DNA of 64,000 nt. Source: Nageia nagi. Lineage: Eukaryota > Pinophyta. A model generated the notes under the pieces. It was given only the letters and a program-made list of their open reading frames with translations. It was not told the origin of the DNA and ran no database searches. The position numbers and the translations under genes are program-made. The DNA lies in the NCBI GenBank assembly GCA_050084985.1, contig JBITNC010000001.1, positions 5,952,001-6,016,000 on the forward strand, read 5' to 3'. Positions 11,733 to 23,740 of this stretch are shown here, one piece after another. The stretch's first letter is position 1, and every line of letters begins with the position of its first letter.

Positions 11733-12555
11733 TGTAGACACCTAAAAATGTCCCCTTCTTAACTAGTAAACATTAAAATAATCATAACTCTTCGTGACAA
11801 TATAAAATAGGTCTAAAAACCCTATTATTGGATAGCTCCCATTGAGTACATGCAAAATGGGTGGTCACATGACTCTTTTTAGGTAAAATTGGCTATTTGG
11901 TGGTCATCTTAATATTATTACAAATATTGTTAACTAGTCACCGGTGACCTAAGACAGTCGTCGGCGTTTTGATCCAGTCGTTGGCATCCGTCTTCCAATC
12001 GCTGGCGACTTTGTAACAGCTGAACAAGAAGCCAAAATAGCGAGAGAAAGTTGAAACATTTCAACTTTCCAAGATGATGTGGATAGAGGGGGTCAGTTAC
12101 GACCTACAGTGGCTTTTCACTTCCTCTTACCAGCCTTTGAACATCTCACCCAAAATCTATAAATACAAGCTAATACAAAGCAAATTAGAGAGAATCTTGA
12201 CCCATTTTGAAGTAGGGTAATGCTGCCAAAATCTTGTGAGCTCATACCTTTTATTATTTTATGCTAGTTTCAATTCAATTCATGTCATACATAGATGCTT
12301 TGATGTTATTGTCTTTTGCATGTGTGTAGGATTTACAGGTTGTTCATATCAAGGAGAGAAGCAAGCAAATCAAAACAATGGAGATCTAATACTCTTATTT
12401 TGGCAAATGGCATTTGTAAAAGTCCCTTTCAAGGGAAAATTGTAGTTTGAGATGAAAATCAATATCATTTTACAATTACAACATGTTTATCTATTTTACA
12501 TAATTTGAGGTTCAGTGAAGATTTAAGAATAATTTGTATTTTATGTTATTCTACA
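11733..12555 (+). repeat. E1 3' LTR
   Basis: Starts TGTAGACACC directly after the PPT and probably ends ATTCTACA at 12555, giving inverted termini TGTAGA/TCTACA, the same termini as the E3 LTR. Length 823 bp. A TATAAATA box sits at 12158-12165. 11938-12020 is GC-rich and holds the palindrome TCACCGGTGA (11938-11947) followed by three ~22-bp variants of a TCGTCGGCG/TCGTTGGCA/TCGCTGGCG motif. The right edge is inference because the partner LTR is outside the window. Confidence 0.7.
12158..12165 (+). promoter_or_regulatory. TATA box in E1 LTR
   Basis: TATAAATA in the second half of the LTR, after a GC-rich repeat block and upstream of the presumed R region. Position and sequence fit the U3 core promoter; the transcription start is not determinable here. 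Confidence 0.5.
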
Positions 12556-13466
12556 TTCCAGCTCTATTTTCACTGTAACAATCCTGCACATTGAGGTGAC
12601 CATTGTGTGGTTGATTTTCTCTTATGAATTTTTACAATTTAAATTCAAAAAAGGAGGGCAAGGAATATTCCCTTCTTTTGAGTTTGAATTTTTACTTATA
12701 GTTGTTAGTAAATTAAAGTGAAAATTAAAACAATAATAGTAAAGAAAGGACTAAGGTCACCTTTTGGTGTTACAATATATTAAATGGTTATGAAAATAAT
12801 TAAGTAGGTTATGAAAATAATTAAGTAATGATCCTACTTATTTTTGTTTCCTTGTGTTAGGTATGGATAATAGTTGGAACTAATTTTTTAGTTAATAAAA
12901 AAGATTCTAAGGTATTAAATGCCATTACAATCATTAATAACTTTAATCAAACCTACCCCAAACATTATTGAAGGAATGAAGAGAGGTTCATTTGGACACA
13001 CTTGAACCTCCTTGGCTATAAAAAGGAGGGTGGAATATTAGAAAAAATATGTATCTAATATCTCATTATTTTTATTCTCATACTTTAGGTGTAGAGTTAC
13101 GTGAAGAAAAGAATTTTCTCCCTCTCCAAGTCCAGGTGCATTCTTTTGCATTTAAGAGAGTAAAATTAAAATGCCTAGTTTAAAAAAAAGTAATATTGCT
13201 TGGTGTTATTTACAATGTGTATGGTCAAATTCTTTGATAAAAGTTTATTAAAATAGTTGGTGATAATGGCCTTGCTCCATTTGAAAAGACATTTTACATA
13301 GTTTATTTAATATAGTCATGTGATAGATGGTACTTCTTGCTTTTTAAAAAGGGTATAGTTTTATAATATTTATTTGAAATTTGTTGAGAAAGATTCAAGT
13401 ATAAACTCTTATGCCTTATTATTATTATATTTAGTTGATTTGAAAACTCCCTTTTGATCAGTATAA
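12556..13466. other. Unassigned spacer with an LTR-like core promoter
   Basis: No ORF is supported. CTATAAAAAGGAGGG at 13016-13030 is a strong TATA-like site. At about 12645-12705 an imperfect hairpin surrounds GGAATATTCC, with arms resembling AAATTCAAA..AAAAGGAGGG and its complement. The segment may be a fragment of another LTR, but I cannot find its ends. Confidence 0.35.
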
Positions 13467-15401
13467 TGTAACCTCAAGGGTTTGGTTTGGTCATGTTCTC
13501 CATTGCCCATGATAGTAGGGTCCTTAAAAGAGTAGAAAGTGGTAGGATAGAGTGCTCATTAGGGTTTTCTGTTCAATCTTTAGGTTATTGGTTGGTTCTT
13601 ATCTATGGTAAAGGTTAAAAGTAACTTGAAAGAGATAATGAGACAAGAGTAATAGGAAAAAGATAAATAAGAAAAATACAAAAAGCAAAATAAAACTAAC
13701 TTGCCTGAGCATTATCGCATAAGTAGCAATCCATAGCCAAGAATAGAAATAGAAGACTATCTTATTCTTAGGGTCTTACAATCATAATACATAGCCACAA
13801 CTTAATATGATACTTCATACATAACATTTACAAAAAATAATAAACAGCGACAAACTATGAAGGGCAAAACATCATTGCATTGTATTATCACACATGAAAG
13901 CATTTCATACATTGGGCAAATTTGCTAGAATATCTGACCTTTTGAACCTTTAATAGTCCACTATTTATATATACATATTTACAATTAGGTGGTTATCCAT
14001 AATTACTACACTTAATTACCCTATTGACTAAGAACATAATCAAAAACTATTTACAATGTACAAATTATAATCATAATTATGCTAGATTGCATAGTATAAG
14101 TACAATCAATGCCAAGGTTTAGAAATTTATTATTTTTGAATTATTGTACTTCTTCAATCATAATCTCTCTAATCTATCACTGACTACATCTTGTTGCAAC
14201 TATAGCTTATTTTTTAGGAATATTTTGCCAGCTTGATTGATATAATTTTTCTCTATTCTCTTTAGTAGCCATCTAATTTTCTACTACCATTTATGGTAAT
14301 CACTGTAGATCAAGGTTGTAGGGAATTGTGAAGGAAATGAAAAGTGTATCATTGAAACCTAAGGAAGAACTACTACTATCATGTGCAAATGATTCATGAT
14401 ATACACATTGAGAGATCCTTGGGGGTCATACACTCATGATTAAGTGGACTTGGGTATTCCCTTCAGGTCACTATCCCTTTCTCAATGTAGGGGATCTTGT
14501 TTAATCTTGGTAAGGTCTATTGCTCCTTGATAATTTACTTTAGTATTTGCTAATTTTTATTAAAAAGTATGACATCATCACTTAAAATTGATAGGCTCTA
14601 GCTGATAACCCTTTTGAAATATCTCCCATTGATTGCTTGCTATATAGTACCTACTAATGAATTTTCTTAACACTTGCTAATTTTTCATAAAATGTATGAC
14701 ATCATCATTCAAAATTAGTGGCCTTTAGAGAATAGATATCTAAAATATCTCCCAATAATTTTGAGCATTTGGTAGAGATTCTTCTTTGGAAATCCATAGG
14801 CTTTGAGACATTACCCATCTATTTTTGGCATATGGTAGAATTCTTTCTCCAAAATTCAATGGGATTTAAGACATCACCCATTGGTAGCTTTAACTTTATA
14901 GTGAATCATATTTATAATATTTTCTAGAAAGATTGACTTCTATAATATCAAAATCCAAACTTAAACATTTAATTCCCTTACATGTTATACCATTTCTTGG
15001 ACATGCTACATTACTTCTTGGATATGACTTAGATATATTGATAGCGTCTTATGACCTCAAACCTATGTAGAGTTACCAAAAAATACCTGACTAAGCTATG
15101 ATCAACCTTCAGGACATATTTCCATGACAACACCTACTCTTGAACAAAATAATGGTTAAGTTACCAAATAAATTATGTAATACCTATATGCATTGACATC
15201 ACACAAAACTCCCTAGACTTAACCAATTTTTTATAAAATTGACTAAGCATAAAGAATAAACACCTTTTTCAATATTTACAAAAGTATGAAAAGGGGAGCA
15301 AGAAATGAGAATTAAGAATGAGTTTGTTTGAAATGAATGAAAGAATAAAAGAATGGTAGAATGTTACCCTATCTTCATAAGGTGATTATGAAAGAATAAT
15401 A
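13467..15401 (-). repeat. E2 3' LTR (left copy)
   Basis: On the + strand it begins TGTAACCTCAAGGG and ends AGAATAATA at 15401; its partner is 25737-27651. Alignable along the whole length with a steady offset of about 12250-12270 bp. A TTATATATA at 13975-13983 (TATATATAA on the element's strand) is conserved in both copies and is the likely core promoter. The end that should read CA is TA here, a probable transition. No clean polypurine tract is visible at its inner edge. Confidence 0.85.
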
Positions 15402-15414
15402 GTCTTCTAGCGAC

Positions 15415-18400
15415 TCTCGGGATCTCAGTTTGCTAAAGAATCAAACCCTTATTTTCTACTTCCACTTGCCTACACGAATGAATCTTTTATGGATGCCTCC
15501 AGATGTGGAACTAATTTTGAAGGGAGAAAAGATTGGATTTTCTTGTACAAATAGGGCATGCTTGTAGTTTAACTATATTTGCTCTAAAACTTGTTAGCAC
15601 ACTTTCTAGTCTTCTAGTGTATAGAAATATTGAGATTGCCTCTTGATCTTGGTCATTTATTTCTTGTAGATATAAGATTTGTTTCTTAGAGAAAGACTAT
15701 TCCCAAAATTGTATGGTATTTTCCACCCATCGGTTGGCACTACCCTTATATATCTTATTCTTTCCATAATTTTGGAGCCTTCAACCTAATTAAAGAATGA
15801 AAGAATTTATTTACAAAACCAATTTCTATATTCATATGGTGATTGTGAATATCCATACTAAACCCCAAATCTTATACATCATAGATATCCCATGTTCTCC
15901 TCAAAATTGTCTACTTTGGACTTGGAGTTATGGTTGCTAGATATTTTTCTATCAAGGCCTTCAACCAACTCTACATTACTTTAATTATTGATATGGGTAT
16001 AGCTAGGGCTAATTTGTGTAGAGTATATTGAGTAGTATACTATTGGAGAGCATATTATATTTGATTTTTCAATAAGTGTAGCTGTGACATAGTCACCAAT
16101 GTCTCTCCTATTTGCTCAACCAAGGATTTTTTAAAATTTTTAACAATCTATAGCAATTTTGTTTTATCATCATTAAGTACTTTATTTGCTACTATTACCT
16201 TCTTCAATTCCTCTTCTATATATTGATATTTCTTTTTTTCCATCATGGTGGCTTGAGCCTTTATATCTTCCATTTGTTTCTTTACATTTTCTAGCTCAAC
16301 CTTACCCTATTCCAGATTCTTTTCAAACTCAAACTTCTATTTATCCAACTTCTCTATGAATTCCTTATTTTTGTTCTACAACTTGGCTATTATTTTCTAT
16401 TTTTGGAAGCAATCCTTTTTGTATTGATGTATCTTTTTATTCAATTTATCAATCTTATTCTCCATGGATTGGAGCCTTTTGTTGATCGCCATGGAAGTAT
16501 TCATAAGAAGTATAGACTGATATATGGCTAGAGCACTCTACATATTTACATTTATCATAATTATGGGGGTAGTATTCAACTACCCTTCTTTGAAAGGCAT
16601 ATAGGTAATTTTGATGTCCCTCATTTTTGTTACTTTACTCAAAATTATGGACTAGTGCTCTAGGAACATAGGGGGTTTATTTACAAATATCACCCAATCA
16701 ATGGGCTCTACTAAGTGGAAAAAATGCTTTGTATTTCCTCTTATGAGGCTATGAACAAAGGAATTAAATAATGTGATGGTGCACCTACTCTTGAAGTAGA
16801 TGTTGGAGTGTCTTGTATAGGTTTCTCTAGTATTTTCTCCCCTTATTCTTTAAAGGGCTTCTTCACTTCAAGAACCTTATCTTTTGGGCCAGAGTCTTTT
16901 AGCTTTTTGGGGTCTTTTTCATCATCATCATCTCCTTCCTCACCTAATTCACCTATATAAACCATGTTACCACATATGTTAAGTACATTTCCTCCTCCTT
17001 GTTGCACTTCATCCACTGCTTCATCTTATGCATCTTAGTAGCTAATGATGTTAGTGCTTTAAGGATTTTGCATTTATTTAGCATCCACATCTACGTTTCT
17101 CTTATACTTGGTTCTAGTAGTTCATAACTTATTCAAGGAGATGGAATCTATGTACTCTTATTTTCCTATGGTTGTGTGGTCTAAGATTTCTTTTCTAGAT
17201 TTTGTTTCTTCTTTGAGGATTATTGGGCCTAAACCAACATTCTAATTCTTTTCCTCCCTTTTAGGGATGACTCCCAAGAAGCAAAAGCTATTTCAACTTG
17301 AGTTACCTTATTCCTTTTCATTAGTTTTCATGAACTATATGGTTCACCAAACTCTCTCTTCTTTGTCAACTTTTTTTCATGTTATGCCAATGATTGATCG
17401 TCTCCCACTATCATTCCTTGAAAATTAGCTAGGAGTGGTTACCCTATTTCTGGTAATGGGTCTTGAATGTACTGTGAATTCTATTATTGATCATATTTAA
17501 ATTCATTAAAATTTTATTTTTCAACATGGTGCATTTTGGTAGTATAATAAAATTTGAATTTTGTGAACTAATCAATCTTGTTGGGGCCCCAACCCCATTC
17601 ATCCCTTAACTGGGCTATAACCTCCAAGTTTAAGGTAAAATCTTCTCATTTAATCTCCTAGTCTTTGTATTTCTTAATGACCTCATGGGTTAACCAAGTC
17701 TTATCCAAAATTTCAAATTCTCATTCTAAGGATGCCTCGACTTGTTATTTAGACTGGTTTACAAAATATTCAATATGGGACTGGGGCTCATGGCAAAAGT
17801 TGGGTGCTTTTTATTTGATTTTATTATTTTTGTAATTTCACCTAATGGGTCATATACCCAAGGGGAATCTACCATATATAATTTAAAATTTTTTATAATA
17901 AACTACAATAACTAATCTTTACAACCTCTCTCTAATAATGTAAAATTTCTAGCTATAGCCAACATCTTAATAATAGGCTTAAAATAACTCCCAAACTCAT
18001 ATTTTGTCTCTATAGAACACATTTTTCTATCCATTTCTATAGAATACGATTGGGGGGTAACAAATTTTGGTAGGAAAAATGGGTTTTCAAAATAGCCATA
18101 TCTTATTATAATACTCCTATCTTTCAAAAAGCATCAATCACCTATTTTGTTACCTCCTTGTAACTCCTATATGGTTAACTGGTGTAGTCTATAAGCAACC
18201 TTCCTCATTAAAACCTACACCATTGGAGCATAAAATTTCTCCATGAACTCATAGTATGATCTATGAAGTTTAATCAGCAATGAGACCATCAAGTTAATTA
18301 TTATGGGTGCAATGGTCAATATTGTTGCTTTGACCTAAAGTCCTCCTTCCACCAGGACCTCCAAATTTTGGTGGACAATGAGCCACCACAAATAAGATGA

Positions 18401-19192
18401 GTGCCAAAAGTCATATTTTTCTATCTTGAAGAGATCTTATGTTACCTCATCTGAAATGAAGGTATAAAAATCATAGCATACATGGGTCTTAATGATATTA
18501 TAAGCCATTGTCATCAAGACCTAATCTACCTCTATTTGGATTTTCTTCCCAAACATGATTGCCAATGCCTATAGGATCTTTCTATCCTAAGCCTTCTCAA
18601 AGGAGGTGATGTCATAGCTTTGCAAGAGCTTTTTGATCCTCCCTTGATATCTTTCATCAATCCAATCCAACATCTCTTGATCATTTTGATAAAATTTCAC
18701 CTTCTCACACTTCAAGTCAATTTGCTTCTTAATGTAGAAGGTCCAATTAGTCAGGATTACAAATGTATGCATGATAGCCTCAGGGAAATATTCCAAAAAA
18801 ATATCAAGTTGGTAATTGGAATTTGGTTCCCCTACTTGTTTCTCATTGTAGGATTTGATTTCATACCCTTGTGAGGTATTTTTGAGTGCAATGGAATATA
18901 GCAGCTCAAGGCAGGTGAAAGATTCATAGGGCACATATTATGCAAGGCCCTGGTCTAGCATAGCATTCCTTTTATATTCAGCCTATGAATTCCCCTTACC
19001 TATGAACTCAAGATTTAGGTGCTAAAATAGGATCCTATTAGGATTTATGTGCTAGGTATCCATGTGATTAATGACTCCTATCTATGTCTAGTTAACATCA
19101 GGAGCATTCTCTAGATATTCCTCCTAAATTATAATAAGATTGGCATATACCCCTTCTTACTTAGTCTTTGTTGGTTCCTTATTACTTTCCAT
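15415..19192 (-). pseudogene. E2 giant extra ORF (ORF3) after integrase, unknown function
   Basis: Reading the minus strand from an ATG at 19192-19190 (MESNKEPTKTK), protein-like text continues, with many stops, almost to the inner edge of the 3' LTR, roughly 1,250 codons. The best-preserved open pieces are 18934-18587 (115 aa, WFY-rich, ending SYDITSFEKA) and 18127-17912. Between about 16500 and 16150 there is a strongly charged heptad-like stretch (MENKIDKLNKKI, ELENVKKQMEDIKAQ, EEELKKVI), a probable coiled coil. Before it lies a Ser/Pro/acidic linker. Nothing resembles an envelope protein: no signal peptide or membrane segment is seen. I do not recognise the family. Many stops are TAG/TAA where Gln would fit. 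Some frame changes are needed in the C-terminal third, so the extent is inference. Confidence 0.5.
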
Positions 19193-19752
19193 GGTGTCTA
19201 CTATCTTTCTCACAGCATGAGTAAGCATTAAAAACATGAAACCTTATAAGATCAAGCTCTAAAACTCTCCTTCTCCTCACACTATTAGCTCTATAGACTC
19301 TAAGCTCTAGTTCTCTTTGAAAATTTGTGCTCTAAAATTTGCTAAGTGAGGAAATAAATGGTTAGGGAGTATGTTTTATTTACCTAAGGTTTGTGATTGA
19401 TGTCTATTTATGGCAATTAATGATCAAGGCATATTAGTGTTTGCATGAAGTACAGTGTTAGGGATGATAGGTAGGATTATATTAATTTCTAATGTGTTAA
19501 ATTTAAATTAGGATATATGGTATGATTGGTGGTTTTTTCAAGGAAGTATCCCTCTTAAATATTATCCTTTTGATTAGATGGTTTATACCAAATGGGTTTA
19601 ATCCTCCACCATGCCTAGTTAATGGTAGTATTAATGGCTAACTACCTCCTCAAGAAGTGTATCCTTAGTGAATCAGTATGTACAAATAATAATTTATTTT
19701 TTTAGGAGACAACAATATCTATACTACATAATCTTTAGCAAGTGTTATACAA
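19193..19752. other. E2 spacer between integrase and ORF3
   Basis: About 560 bp, AT-rich, no coding text on either strand. If ORF3 is expressed from its own or a spliced transcript, a promoter or acceptor would lie here, but I see no distinctive site. Confidence 0.4.
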
Positions 19753-20963
19753 TCATACAATTACCCAGTAATGCTTTAAATAAATCTCATTCACTGGGAT
19801 AGGCATCTCCTAGGACCCAACAATATCTTGAAGCCTAAATGCATTATTTTTCATAGCTTGAGTGATGATATAGGGCCCACTCTAGAGGGAGTCAAACTTT
19901 TGATGTTTCTTGGGTTTTTCTCTCTCTTTGTCCCATTTGAGGATAATATTGCCAATTTTGAACTTGACCCAGGAAGACTTTTTCTTGTCAAAACACTTCT
20001 TAATTATCTACTATCAATGCTAAAAATACTTGTATGCTTTGTTTCTATCCTCTTCTAATTTCATTAGGTAATTGAATCTTACTTGCAATGGATCAAAATC
20101 ATAGTCTTCTAGCCCTTGTTGGATTTTTAATACAGGTAACTCAAGATGAATAAGAAATACTAGTCTTTTTCCATATACTAATGCATAAGAGAATATCTTA
20201 ATAGCTGATTTGATACTATTCCTATCTTCCCATTATGCATAATCTAATTATGTATGCCATTATCTAGGATTCCTTTCAATTGTTCTTTTAATAATTTGGG
20301 TTCAATTTTTATTGTTGATTTTTCTAACCCATTCCATTATGGGTAATAGTTTGAAGAGAATAACTAATAGATCCCTTACTTAACAACAAAGTCTAAAAAA
20401 GTAGATCCAATGAATGCAAGACCATTATCCAATACAACAGTCTATGGGATACCAAAGTGAGTGATTATTCTTTTGAACATCTCTATCACTACCTCATGAT
20501 CTACATTTTCACATGGCATGGATTCTAACCATCTCATAAAATAATCTATTACAATCAAAATAAATTTATGGCCCATTAAGGAATTTGGATTTATAACACC
20601 AATGAAATTAAGACCCCATTGTTGGAATGATTCCTCAACAACCATAGGCTTAAGATGCATTGTAAGTTGTCTCCTTTTTTCAATATATCTACTACATTTG
20701 TCACATTCTCAATCTATCTTGAATGAATCTTTGAAAATAGTAGGCCAATAATACTCAACTTGTAATATTTTTGTTGCAATAGTTGGGCCGCTATAGTGTC
20801 CTCCAAAGAATCCATAATGAAATTCATGCAAAATTCTTTGGGCTTTATCATGAGTTACATATCTTAATAGGGTATGATGATAATTATTCCTATAAATATG
20901 GTCATCTATCATCAAAAACTTCAATGCTTGTAATATTAATCTTATTCTTTGAAATCTATCCAA
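19753..20963 (-). pseudogene. E2 integrase (broken)
   Basis: Minus-strand order: zinc-binding HEFHYGFFGGHYSG with a following C-x2-C (ECDKC), catalytic core starting QQWGLNFIGVI, TVVLDNGLAFIG, then YYP..NG..E. In the first catalytic block the expected Asp is Asn (GLNFIG), a G-to-A-type loss of the active site; the second Asp and the Glu are present. Downstream (about 20060-19810) a GPY-like C-terminal module (LWEGPYII-like text, FRLQDIVGS in a shifted frame) is recognisable and runs to TGA 19755-19753. Several stops and at least one frameshift make it non-functional. Confidence 0.8.
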
Positions 20964-20999
20964 AGATTCAAGACATTTACCGATCCTAAAATAAAAAAC

Positions 21000-22260
21000 A
21001 AATTACTTAATCCAATCACTTTCTTGGTTAAGATGCTCTTCATCCTATATGATAGTAATCATGTGAATAGTATATATAGGAATGTTCTTATGGGACACAT
21101 AATTATTAAACTTATTAAGTCCTTTCATTATGGAAAATACTTGCTTCTCAATAAATGAATACCTCCTTTTATGTTGGTGCAGTGTTTGGCTATGAAAGGC
21201 AATGAGATGTTCTTCTTTCTGGTCATCTTTTTGTGTTAATATTGTAGCACACTTTTCTCTACTCCATATGCATACATGATAAAGTCTTTTGAAAAATTAG
21301 GATTCTTAAAAATAGGAGCTTTTGTTATAGCTTTTTTAATATCATGAAAAGCTTGCTTTGTTTCTTCTAACCAAGAAAATACAACATCATTTTTTACCAT
21401 TGTTGTAATTGGGAAAATTATCTATAAAAAATTAATAATAAATTTTCTAACAAAATTGATTTGACCAAGGAAAGATTGTAAGGCCTTCTTATTGGAGGGT
21501 AAAGGAAATGCTTCAATAGTTTTTACTCTATTTGGATCAATTTCCAATTCTTTTTTTGAGACAATATGACCAAGCAATTTTCCTTGATTAACCATAAAAA
21601 TAGATTTTTTGGGATTGATTGAAATCCCAAATCCTATACATTTTTCAAAAAATAGCCTAAGATGATTCAAGTGGTCTTTTCTACTCTTGGAAAATAGTAT
21701 GATGTCATCCAAGTAGACCAGAATAATCTTATTTATCAAATCTTTGAAGGCATAATCTATGGCCCTTTTAACTATAGCCCCACCATTAAAGAGATCAAAA
21801 GGCATTTGCTAAAATGCAAATGCACCCATCTTGTTATGAATGCAGTTTTAAACTTATCCTCATCCTTTACCCAAATTTGGTTGAATTTCTAGTAGCCATC
21901 AATTATACAAAAATAACATGCTCTAGCTACTATATGCAGGATTTGTTCCATGGGAGGGAGGGGATAGTTATAATTGAAAGATAGTTCAAATTTTTGAAGT
22001 CTAAACAAACTTGATTTCTCCACTCTTTTTTCTTATTGGGATTAGATTGACAACCCAAAAAGAATGCTTGAAAGGATAGATAATTTTAGAATATAGGATT
22101 TTAATTAACTCTTGCTTCATGGCTTGCTCTAATTTTGAGTTGATCATTCTTTGGTTTTTTCAGTATGGTTTAGCTTCTAGTTCAAGCTCAATGGTATGTT
22201 GGACTAAATTTTTATCATATGTTTTCAAATCATCATCAGTCTAAGCAATTGCCTTTTGAG
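21000..22260 (-). pseudogene. E2 reverse transcriptase and gypsy RNase H
   Basis: The RT begins with QELIKIL and NLIPIRKKSGEI text near 22130-22040. The longest open piece is 21805-21422: MPFDLFNGGA (usually G-L-x-N-A-x-A), the active site YLDDIILFSKS with both Asp residues, INPKKSIFMV and GKLLGHIVS. It runs directly into an RNase H-like segment (PNFSKDFIMYAYG) that decays towards 21000, where integrase text starts. There is no second RNase H between this domain and the integrase, unlike E1 and E3. Confidence 0.83.
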
Positions 22261-22559
22261 AACTATTGATAAATAAAAAAAATGATCATTTTCTCCTCTT
22301 TAGAGCACTTTGATCCAACCTTTATACATTTCTTGGGTTCTACTTCTAGCTCAATATTACCCTTGTTTTTGAATAGCTAAAGTTTTGGCTTTTTAAATAT
22401 CTTCAAAGTTGAACAACCTTTCAAAAGAGAGCAAACGTTTTGGTATAACATTATTTTATATTTGTATTACATATGAATCTTGGAAATAGTTAGATAGTTC
22501 TTCAATACCAAAGGTATGAGTGATTGCTTCATCTAACAGGAAATTCATGATATGTTCAT

Positions 22560-23050
22560 TAGATTCAAACCCCAACCAAAAGTTTGTAGCATCAGTTATT
22601 TATGGCCTACATTGGAATTTGACTCCAAAGATTTCTCTTCTATAATGAGCAAGATTATAACATGACCCTTTACCCAAAAGTGCATTAATAACTTGATTAT
22701 ACCTTCTAGGAATAGAGATAAAATTGATTGCTAGGAATGACTCTAGTAAGTCCCATACCCTATTCCTTTAGGTATTTAGATAGTGATGTTTTGCACTAAT
22801 CTTGTTTCTAACCTGCTTAATGACCAATTTAGAATCATCATACACTACTAAACATCTAATACCCTTACTGATTACCTTGGATAACCCTAAATAAAGGGCT
22901 TCATACTTAGCAGCATTATTTGAGTAAATCCATGTGAATCTTCTCATATGCCCTTTTGGTAATTTAAAGATAACACCACCCCCACAACCATAATTACATC
23001 TAGCCCCATAAAAGTACATTATCCATATATCATGTTCTATCTCACCTATG
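22560..23050 (-). pseudogene. E2 archaeal-type RNase H located upstream of RT
   Basis: The piece 23019-22768 reads MYFYGARCNYGCGGGVIF, NNAAKYEALYLGL, LVVYDDSKLVIKQV and continues past a stop as INFISIPRRYNQVINALL, the standard RNase HI layout of the retrotransposon aRH (RVT_3 type). Two catalytic positions are altered: the first Asp is Tyr and the Glu-bearing motif reads AKYEAL; the DDS Asp is kept. The domain lies between protease and RT in one continuous reading frame (linker text such as ETMLTIEIILANDLNYQV precedes it), so it is not a separate insertion. This position is unusual for the plant elements I know. Confidence 0.8.
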
Positions 23051-23379
23051 ATTGATATTGATTATGAATTTTCATATAAAAAGTAGTTGCTCATGCCAAT
23101 GTCAATAACTTGGTAATTGAGATCATTAGCTAAAATAATCTCTATAGTTAGCATAGTTTCTCTAAGTTTGTTCCTTTCAAATACTTATACAAGATCAAGG
23201 CCATTCATATAGTTTTACTCTATGATCTTATTAATATGAACACTTTTGGTGCCCTCATTTAGGATCTTTACTTACTTATTTTGGAAAGGGAGTAAAAGAT
23301 GTGTATAATCTAAAGCTAGGTACCCTCCTAATTTCACAATAAACTCTTTAGACAAATAGATTCTAAGTAAGGGTGGAAG

Positions 23380-23740
23380 ATTAACAACAATAATATCTTG
23401 ATGGACACAAATATTAGGGGATTCATTCAAATTTATTGAAACTCTTTTAACATTAAATACAACATCTATTAAGTAAGAATCTAGCTATATGACTCTATCT
23501 ATGCATCAAGTAATATACAATTTCATTTCATTTGCAACTACTTTAGGAATGATGATAATAGTAGCTTCGATATCTATCATGCAATTATTAACTACCCAAC
23601 CTTCTAATCTAAGGGATAGATAGATAGGTGAAGGTCTTCTTATTCCTATAGAAGCTAGAGGGACATCATCAGATATTGTAAAAATAGTGTTTCCCTCATT
23701 CACCCTTTTCTAAATATTTTTAAGCTTCAAAGCTTCTTGC
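23380..23740 (-). pseudogene. E2 aspartic protease
   Basis: Open at 23703-23506. Retropepsin text: YLSLRLEGWVVNNCMIDIEA followed by TIIIIPKVVANEMKL. The catalytic triplet D-T/S-G is D-I-E here: the Asp remains but the Gly is Glu, consistent with two C/T or G/A transitions. The frame goes on, through stops that replace Gln codons, into the aRH. Inactive as it stands. Confidence 0.75.

Larger units (their letters stand above)
1..12555 (+). mobile_element. E1: Ty3/gypsy retrotransposon, Tat-like, 5' end outside window
   Basis: Seen on the + strand in order: gag with a zinc knuckle, aspartic protease ending in a glycine-rich G-patch-like stretch, RT, gypsy RNase H, a second archaeal-type RNase H, integrase, an additional sense ORF, a large antisense ORF, a polypurine tract and one LTR. 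The second RNase H after the first is the hallmark of the plant Tat lineage. The 5' LTR and start of gag lie left of the window, so the element exceeds 12.5 kb, typical of the long Tat/Ogre/Grande-type families. It is dead: at least three frameshifts (near 414, 3412 and 4780) and about a dozen in-frame stops. The 3' end at 12555 is inferred from matching LTR termini (TGTAGA/TCTACA); without the 5' side no target duplication can be checked. Confidence 0.9.

Noticed and set aside
13467-13471. Target-site duplication for E2
   Set aside because: Flanking pentamers before 13467 and after 27651 do not match, so none is claimed.
15415-19192. Envelope-like protein of an Athila-type element
   Set aside because: No signal peptide, hydrophobic membrane span or fusion-type region is visible; the coiled coil alone is not enough.
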